A stretch of DNA of 5,430 nt from Clostridiales bacterium (GTDB lineage: Bacteria > Bacillota > Clostridia > Oscillospirales > Ruminococcaceae), in the NCBI GenBank assembly GCA_012800685.1, contig JAAZIT010000077.1:1-5430 (forward strand). The letters run 5' to 3'. Position 1 is the stretch's first letter; every line of letters begins with the position of its first letter. A model generated the notes under the pieces. It was not told where the DNA came from. It ran no database searches and saw nothing but the letters and a program-made list of their open reading frames with translations. Positions 5,344 to 5,430 of the stretch are shown here, piece by piece. Made by a program: the position numbers and the translations under genes.

Positions 5344-5430
5344 TTAGTTAGTTAGTTAGTTAGTTGGTTTGTTAGTTTGTTAGTTTGTTAGTGGGTTCGA
5401 AAGTTAATTAGTTAGCTAGCTGGTTATTTA
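5344..5430. repeat. Degenerate TTAG tetranucleotide repeat tract
   Basis: From 5344 to the right edge the DNA keeps a 4-bp phase. Five exact TTAG units (5344-5363) are followed by TTGG, then TTTG and TTAG alternating three times (an 8-bp higher-order unit, 5368-5391). Diverged units (TGGG, TTCG, AAAG, TTAA, TTAG, TTAG, CTAG, CTGG) continue without loss of phase. Exact TTAG runs contain stops in every frame, so the tract is non-coding. It is a slippage-prone microsatellite that may extend beyond the window. Confidence 0.9.

Noticed and set aside
1..5430. CRISPR array, riboswitch or toxin-antitoxin pair
   Set aside because: No regularly spaced repeats with unique spacers and no recognised riboswitch core were seen. 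The two small coupled genes lack features of known toxin or antitoxin families.

Overview
The window is AT-rich, low-GC Firmicutes-type DNA, most likely from a clostridial chromosome. The reasons are strong Shine-Dalgarno sequences, consensus sigma-A-type promoters, Bacillus/Clostridium-type SOS boxes, a tRNA with an encoded CCA end, and proteins of clostridial type: a Y-family polymerase, a DUF421 membrane protein and small Clostridia-like hypothetical proteins. Species cannot be fixed from the sequence alone.

Layout, left to right. Positions 1-1310 (minus strand) hold the N-terminal 436 codons of a large P-loop ATPase that runs off the left edge. It has a ~430-bp leader/spacer region with two candidate promoters. 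A tRNA-Arg(CCU) gene lies at 1739-1813 (minus) with its own hairpin terminator and a strong promoter about 150 bp upstream. Positions 1994-2262 are intergenic and hold a terminator hairpin, a 19-bp near-perfect palindrome and a small hairpin. A DinB/Pol IV-like Y-family DNA polymerase occupies 2263-3483 (minus). Its consensus promoter has a LexA-type SOS box between the -35 and -10, a second SOS box just upstream, and a pair of 22-bp direct repeats. Positions 3621-3826 are an unexplained, less AT-rich spacer with C-runs and a hairpin. Positions 3867-4423 (minus) are a compact operon of two small genes of unknown function, with a clear terminator and a candidate promoter. A DUF421 (YetF-like) membrane protein gene at 4564-5271 reads the opposite way (plus). 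The right edge, 5344-5430, is a degenerate TTAG tetranucleotide repeat tract.

The units look independently transcribed. The polymerase is a DNA-damage-inducible translesion enzyme. The two small genes are translationally coupled, since the downstream Shine-Dalgarno overlaps the upstream stop codon. The ATPase lies on the 3' side of a tRNA gene, a common position for integrated islands, so it may be the edge of accessory or defence DNA extending left of the window; no integrase or att repeat is visible here to prove that. The items most worth following are the truncated ATPase, the unknown small-gene operon, the 33-bp-spaced repeats upstream of the polymerase promoter, and the TTAG tract.
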